This document shows positions 59,032 through 64,000 of a stretch of 64,000 bases of DNA, one piece after another (within the stretch, counting starts at the first letter, position 1; every line of letters begins with the position of its first letter). The stretch is from Elmis aenea (Eukaryota > Arthropoda > Insecta > Coleoptera > Elmidae). Made by a program: the position numbers and the translations under genes. The notes under the pieces are model-generated. The model saw only the letters and a program-made list of their open reading frames with translations, had not been told where the DNA came from and did not search any database. Where the stretch lies: the NCBI GenBank assembly GCA_947652605.1, contig OX393579.1, positions 26,619,674-26,683,673 on the forward strand. The letters run 5' to 3'.

Positions 59032-60846
59032 CAGGGTGAGTCACGACGGACGCGTCGGAGTTTTATGGCGAAACGATTTATATTTTCCAATTTCTGTCGC
59101 TGTTAGATTATGTAAGTCAATAAGGGCTACATTTTAAAAATATTTTCAAACATACAGGGTGCTCCAAAAAAGAGTGCCATATCAAAGTTATACTTTTTCT
59201 TATGGAACACCCTGTATATTTTTACATTTTTGGATTCCTCTTTAAATTTAATTCAAAAAATGTAAAAGGTCATTTGGGTCTAAAATCGACCGTTCTCGTG
59301 AAAATTGCATTTTCATGAAAATACAGTACTTTCAAAAATTTTCAACATTTGAAAACTTTGACAAGTCTGAAGAAATTCGCTTGGAGATAAGATTGACAAT
59401 AGATTATGTAACACTTTGGACCACCTACATTTTTAAAATATTGTACAGGGTGTTTTTTACGCTTGGTCAAACTTGTGAAACTTTAAACATCGATAACTCA
59501 TTTTTTTTAAATACAACCCTATATTTTTTTACACCGTCTTATAGAAAATTTAATTCTCTTTCGGAAACATTCAGGCTGTTTTTTACCTAAAATTGACATT
59601 TTCCAAAATATCGCGATTTTATTGTTAATTATTAGGGCAAAGTAATATTTTCAAGTAGGCTATGAAGGTAGACCGGTAATTTGAAACAATTGAAAGAAAA
59701 AACAAGACACTTATAATTTTATCGTTTGACTACACACTTTTGACAAATTTTTATAGGAAAGTTGTAGTTTTACCATACTTACGTTTAAATAGAGATTTTT
59801 TAAAATTATTTATGCATTTATTTATTGGACCAGTGTTATAAGATAATTACTAAATCCTATAAACCATTTTTTGTCTGTTTACGATACGACACTACGACAC
59901 TCTACCGAAAACAGTACCAACCATGTTTTTTTTTTTTAATGTAAAATTCGACAAGTCAGTATTACTTTTTTTTTAAATCAGCGTTCCGTTCTCGTACCTA
60001 ATACATTATCAATGGGTTTTTAGGACTTGGCAAAAGATCAAACTCAATTATATGAAAAATATTGTGGCCCTGATGAGAAACCTATATTTATACGTAAAAT
60101 GGTAAATCTACAACTTTCCTATAAAAAAATGTCAAAAATGTGTAGGCAAACGACAAAATTGTAAGTTTCTTGTTTTTTTTTTAATTGTTTCAAATTACCG
60201 CTGCCTACCTTCATGGCTTACTTGAAAATATTACTTTGCCCTAATAATTAACAATAAAATCGCGATATCTCGGAAAATATCAATTTTAGGTGAAAAACAG
60301 CCTGAATGTTTTCGAAAGAGAATTAAATTTTCTATAAGACGGTGTAAGAAAATATAGGGTGTTGTATTTAAAAAAAATGAGTTATCGATGTTTAAATTTT
60401 CACAAGTTTGACCAAGCGTAAAAAACGCCCTGTATAATATTTTAAAAATGTAGGTGGTGCAAAGTGTTACATAATCTATTGTCAATCTTATTTCCAAGCA
60501 AATTTCTTCAGACTTCTCAAAGTTTTCAAATGTTGAAAATTTTTGAAAGTACTGTATTTTCATGAAAATGCAATTTTCACGAGAACGGTTGACTTTAGAC
60601 CCATATAACCTTTTACATTTTTTGAATTAAATTCAAAGAGGAATCCAAAAATGTAAAAATATACAGGGTGTTCCATAAGAAAAAGTATAACTTTGATATG
60701 CCACTCTTTTTTGGAGCACCCTGTATATTTAAAAATATTTTTAAAATGTAGCCCTTATTGACTTACATAATCTAACAGCGACAGAAATTAAAAAATATAA
60801 ACTGTTTCGCCATAAAACTCCGACGCGTCCGTCGTGACTCACCCTG
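59032..60846. mobile_element. Foldback element A, copy 2 (1,815 bp)
   Basis: Ends and arms match copy 1 at 14,899-16,854, starting CAGGGTGAGTCACGACGGAC on both strands. It is inserted in a TA-rich tract so that TATATA lies on both sides. The arm frame recurs as 91 codons at 59,315-59,590 (plus, shortened by a frameshift after NTTLYFF) and 110 codons at 60,231-60,563 (minus). The centre differs from copy 1. Confidence 0.92.
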
Positions 60847-60849
60847 TAT

Positions 60850-61912
60850 ATATATAATCAAATTCCCATCTACCCGTAGGTGTAGGGATTGTCGGAGGTT
60901 GGTCTCGCGTCCCGAGTCCATTTTCTCTGTGTATGTTTCCGAGTCCATTTTCTCTGTGTATGTTTCCCATTTATAAATTTTATGCGTGAGCATCAATTCC
61001 TTTTCTTTTCCATATAGGCTCCTTACGTTCCAAGTTCCTAATTTCCAAATTATCTCTTTTTTTTCCATATTTGCTCGTGTTTTTATTCTGTCGTTTTCCT
61101 TTGCTGGGTCGTTATCTGTTTTATTCTCGGCTCCCTCTTGTCCAGCTATGAGTTTTTTTGGATTGTTATCAGTTTTGGCTGCAAGAGTTTTCCTTTCCTT
61201 GTTCCAGAATCTAGCTTCTCCATTTATAATTAGCTTTTGGTATCCAATTTTAACGGTTTCTCCTTTTTCTCTATGGTTCTTTGCTTTGTCTCTTATTATT
61301 TTTTGTATTTCGCGTTCTTCTGAGTTCATATCGTTGTTAATATAGATCTTAATATCTTTTGTATTTTTTAATTTGCTTTTATTGCTCATAACTAACTGCT
61401 TGTCTGTATTATTTACCATCTCTAGAAGGCATGTTTTTTCTCCTAACTTCCTTGCATTTTTAATTTTGACTTCTATTTCCAGCTTGTCTGTTAATGGTCT
61501 TTTCATCCCCTCTTGTATGGTGTCTTCTTCATATGCAGTTATCGGTACTCCTTGTATTATAATATTGTTTCTTCTTTTTCCTTTATCCATTAGATCTATT
61601 TTTCCTTTCAGCAGTTGTAACTCTTTTTTAATTTCATTATTTTTTTTCTTTAGGAACTCATTTTTTTCTTTTATTTCTTTGAACTTCTTTCCAAAAGTCT
61701 TTCTGCTCCTCCCTTATATTTTGTAGGTCTTGTTTTACCTCTGTTCTGAAATCGCCGATCATTTTCATGATTTTTGCCAGTGTTTCTTCCATGTTAACTC
61801 TTTTTTCCGGTGACTTTATATTTTTTGTGGTCCTCCCAAAGAATTCCTCTAGTTTCCCTGTGCTTTTTTTTCTCTTCCCTTCGTCCGTAGTGTATTCGTC
61901 GCTATCTGTCAT
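60850..61912 (-). mobile_element. Internally deleted non-LTR retrotransposon with ORF1
   Basis: The minus-strand ORF1 starts at ATG 61,910-61,912 (MTDSDEYTTDEGKRKK), passes through a coiled-coil-like region (LAKIMKMIGDFRTEVKQDLQ), shifts frame by one base within a seven-T run at 61,661-61,667, and continues with RRNNIIIQGVP, an RRM/transposase_22-like segment, and SEEREIQKIIRDKAKNHREK. It then reads KLGTWNVRSLYGKEKEL (about 61,035), the start of an endonuclease domain. Only about 60 codons follow before a (TA)n-like tail at 60,850. The rest of the endonuclease and the reverse transcriptase are absent. A 27-bp tandem duplication lies at 60,914-60,967. The frame runs a short way into foldback A by chance. 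Confidence 0.8.
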
Positions 61913-62361
61913 TCTGTAAGTTATCTCTATGCAGGTTTTATTTAATTTAGTGACCCTTTTCCCCTTACAATTTATTTCCCTTATTGACCAGGTAATGTGT
62001 GTTGCTTGTCAATCAATAGGCGTCAAAGATTCTCACAATTCCACATTTCGGATGAGTTTATCTCTACCTTGACCTTATCACACCTTGATCGTTTTGGGTT
62101 ACTAACTAATCTTACCTTACTTTTATTTTGTTAATATTTTTATTTTTATCTCTTTCCCCTGTTATTCCTTCAGCATATATCCGTTTTTCGTGATTTGTAT
62201 GCTTGTTATTTCCCGAAGTTTCGAAATAGATAACGCAGCTCACAATTCACGGTCTTATCACCAGTATAACCACACACTATCCTTATTAATTTATGACTTT
62301 AATAATAATGCAGACTAATTTGTTCTTAGTATAATATGAACTATTATCTAATACTCATATC
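61913..62361. other. Probable 5' leader of the LINE, then unassigned sequence
   Basis: No motif marks the 5' end of the retrotransposon, so the boundary is unknown. Confidence 0.35.
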
Positions 62362-62369
62362 CCTGTTAC

Positions 62370-62583
62370 CGTGGCGTAGCTAGACATTGTGCCACCGAGG
62401 TGGTCCCTGAATTTGCCGCCCTTCTCAAGTCAAAACGTATCTAACATACTTATTTTAGACAAAAAATCAAAAAGGCGTATTGGGAAAAATTGTTTTTGTT
62501 TTGAAATGTTTATTACAATTATATACGTTATACCGACCACTGCAGTAGCAGAAGAGTGCCGCCCCCTTTTATCTACGCTAGTG
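62370..62583. mobile_element. Possible hAT MITE, CGTGGCGTAGCTAG end
   Basis: CGTGGCGTAGCTAGA at the left and CACTAGCGTAGATAAAAG on the other strand at the right are imperfect inverted repeats. Flanking octamers CCTGTTAC (62,362-62,369) and CCTGCTAA (62,584-62,591) agree at six of eight positions. The 78-codon frame at 62,389-62,625 overlaps it and is not a gene. Confidence 0.55.
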
Positions 62584-62591
62584 CCTGCTAA

Positions 62592-63120
62592 TCATTCTTT
62601 TCAATTTATAATTCTATACAATTAAAATTTGAACTTTGCACAATGTAAAAACGTATGAAAATATAGGAAATGCTCCCTGTTGTATCTATATGTCACAGAT
62701 AAATAGTTATTTCAGACAAATAGTTTTTGCTCCCGAAAATACTTTATACCTAGGCAAATATCTTTCTATTACTCATTTATATTATATAATAACACTATTT
62801 TCCTGTCCAAACAGTAATTGACAAAACCGTTGTTCGGCGAAGAGTGTCGTTTAATATGGTTACTTGAGGTTGGTTATAGCTTTTTTTGTAATTAATAGAG
62901 GGTCAGGTTAATAGTCGGTTAACGTATTTATTAATGAAAGCAAATGCACTGGTTTATTTTTATAATTCATTTAAAAAAAGCTTCAAACAACTTATAACCT
63001 GACTCCTTTATTTATTTGGTATTTGTGAACCTACCGTTCGTTTCTAGACAAATAGCGTTTCTATAGAAATCAGCGTTGTAATGATATTTGCCTGGGCAAA
63101 AGCTATTTGCCTGCGACATA
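62592..63120. other. Unassigned sequence
   Basis: No feature supported. Confidence 0.4.
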
Positions 63121-63122
63121 TA

Positions 63123-64000
63123 CGAGGGCGAACCCAAAAGTAAGGTCTCCTGATTTTTTAAAAATAGAAAAAACCGTTTTATTTTAAAAGTAAATACATC
63201 ATTTTAAAGCTCATACATTGATCTATTTTTCAACATAATCTCCATTTACACCCACACATTTTTGAAGACGCTGGGTCAACTTTTGTATCCCCGTGTCGAA
63301 CCAGTCCACCGCCAAGCTATTCAGATAGCGTTCAACCTCTTCTTTAACTTCTTCGTCACTGCTGAATCGTTGTCCACCCAAGTGCTCCTTCAAGTTGGGA
63401 AACAAATGGTAATCGCTAGGAGCCAGATCAGGACTGTAAGGGAGGTGGAGAATGACAGTCCATCCAAACTGCTTCAAAAGCTCCTGCGTTACACGGGCGA
63501 CATGAGGGCGAGCGTTATCGTGCAGAAGTCTCACACCCTTGCTGAGCATCCCTCTTCGACGATTCTGGATCGCCCGTCGGAGCTTTTTTAACGTTTCGCA
63601 GTACCTGTCGGCGTTTATTGTTGTCCCAGGTGGCATAAAGTCAATCAACAAAATTCCCTTACGATCCCAAAACACACTTGCCATGACTTTGCCCGCGGAT
63701 TGTGTTTGTTTGAACTTTCGCGGCTTGGGCGAAGTCGAATGACGCCACTCACGTGATTGTTGCTTCGTCTCCGGCGTGAAATGGAAGACCCACGTTTCGT
63801 CCCCAGTAACGACGGAATCCAAGAACTCATCCCTCTGATCAGCCCATTGTTGGAGGAATTAACGGGATGTTTCGACACGTTGTCGTTTGTGGTCCTCCGT
63901 TAACATCCGTGGAACCCACCGAGCACAAACCTTTCGATAGTCCAATTTTTCGGACAAAATCCTCTGAATGCTGGACTCGGAAATCTCAGGAACACGCAGA
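63123..64000 (-). mobile_element. Mariner element, continues beyond the window
   Basis: The 3' terminus is CGAGGGCGAACCCAAAAGTA next to TA (63,121-63,122). Transposase coding sequence follows on the minus strand and runs past 64,000, so the other terminus is outside. Confidence 0.9.
63223..64000 (-). pseudogene. Mariner DD34D transposase, one in-frame stop, partial
   Basis: From the window edge the minus strand reads LRVPEISESSIQRILSEKLD, then YRKVCARWVPRMLTEDHKRQ and RVETSR, a TAA stop at 63,859-63,861 where the family has Glu, then FLQQWADQRDEFLDSVVTGDETWV. The first catalytic Asp is in TGDETW, the second in LLHDNARPH and the third in SPDLAPSDYHLF; 34 residues lie between the last two, the classical mariner DD34D spacing. 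The C terminus ends GVNGDYVEK at 63,223. Apart from the single stop the visible frame is open, so this is the youngest transposase gene in the window. A start inside the stop-free part would lose the DNA-binding domain. Confidence 0.92.

Noticed and set aside
60986..61726. 117-119-codon plus-strand frames rich in Phe, Leu and Ser
   Set aside because: Antisense to LINE ORF1; the hydrophobic character comes from its lysine-rich codons read backwards.

Overview
The window is a gene-poor, strongly AT-rich stretch of a nuclear insect genome. Three things point to an insect: a nuclear copy of mitochondrial rRNA (13,950-14,780) with the insect order small rRNA - tRNA-Val - large rRNA; at least five mariner copies; and a dense population of DNA-transposon relics. 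I cannot name the order or species. I found no convincing host protein-coding gene in 64 kb, so this is intergenic or deep intronic sequence built almost entirely from nested mobile elements.

Four transposon groups dominate. (1) hAT elements, recognised by CAGGG/TAGTG-type ends and 8-bp target-site duplications (TSDs), several of them perfect: 4,580-4,967; 14,787-20,357; 28,551-29,726; 34,061-35,032; 39,670-41,586 with another hAT inside at 39,882-40,871; 49,777-50,186. Weaker cases lie at 8,196-8,395 and 62,370-62,583. In seven of them the interior is an array of one short, mostly self-complementary motif, different in each family. (2) TA-flanked foldback elements with CAGGGTG-like ends and long inverted arms: 401-2,923; 14,899-16,854; 17,917-20,255 (which carries a decayed DDD transposase); 22,794-23,525; 23,621-24,646; 25,981-26,602; 47,764-48,647; 51,555-52,827; 53,950-54,730; 59,032-60,846. 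(3) Mariner (DD34D) copies: relics at 5,105-5,850, 7,918-8,745, 33,688-35,160 and 45,428-46,080, and a nearly open copy running off the right edge (63,123-64,000). (4) Others: a HARBI1/PIF-Harbinger pseudogene (1,396-2,538), piggyBac-type pieces (51,870-52,152 and perhaps 56,398-56,960), Penelope-like ends with a hammerhead-like fold (35,315-35,408 and 46,092-46,412), a tRNA-derived SINE (6,104-6,300) and an ORF1-bearing, internally deleted LINE (60,850-61,912).

The most complex locus is 14,779-20,365. A hAT element with perfect ATACTATC duplications sits at the edge of the mitochondrial insertion. Three foldback elements have been inserted into it, and one of those, a mariner-like element with about 505-bp inverted repeats, was itself hit by a 140-bp hairpin MITE. 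A second copy of that MITE lies at 56,673-56,812. Unique-looking AT-rich sequence between the elements shows no recognisable function.
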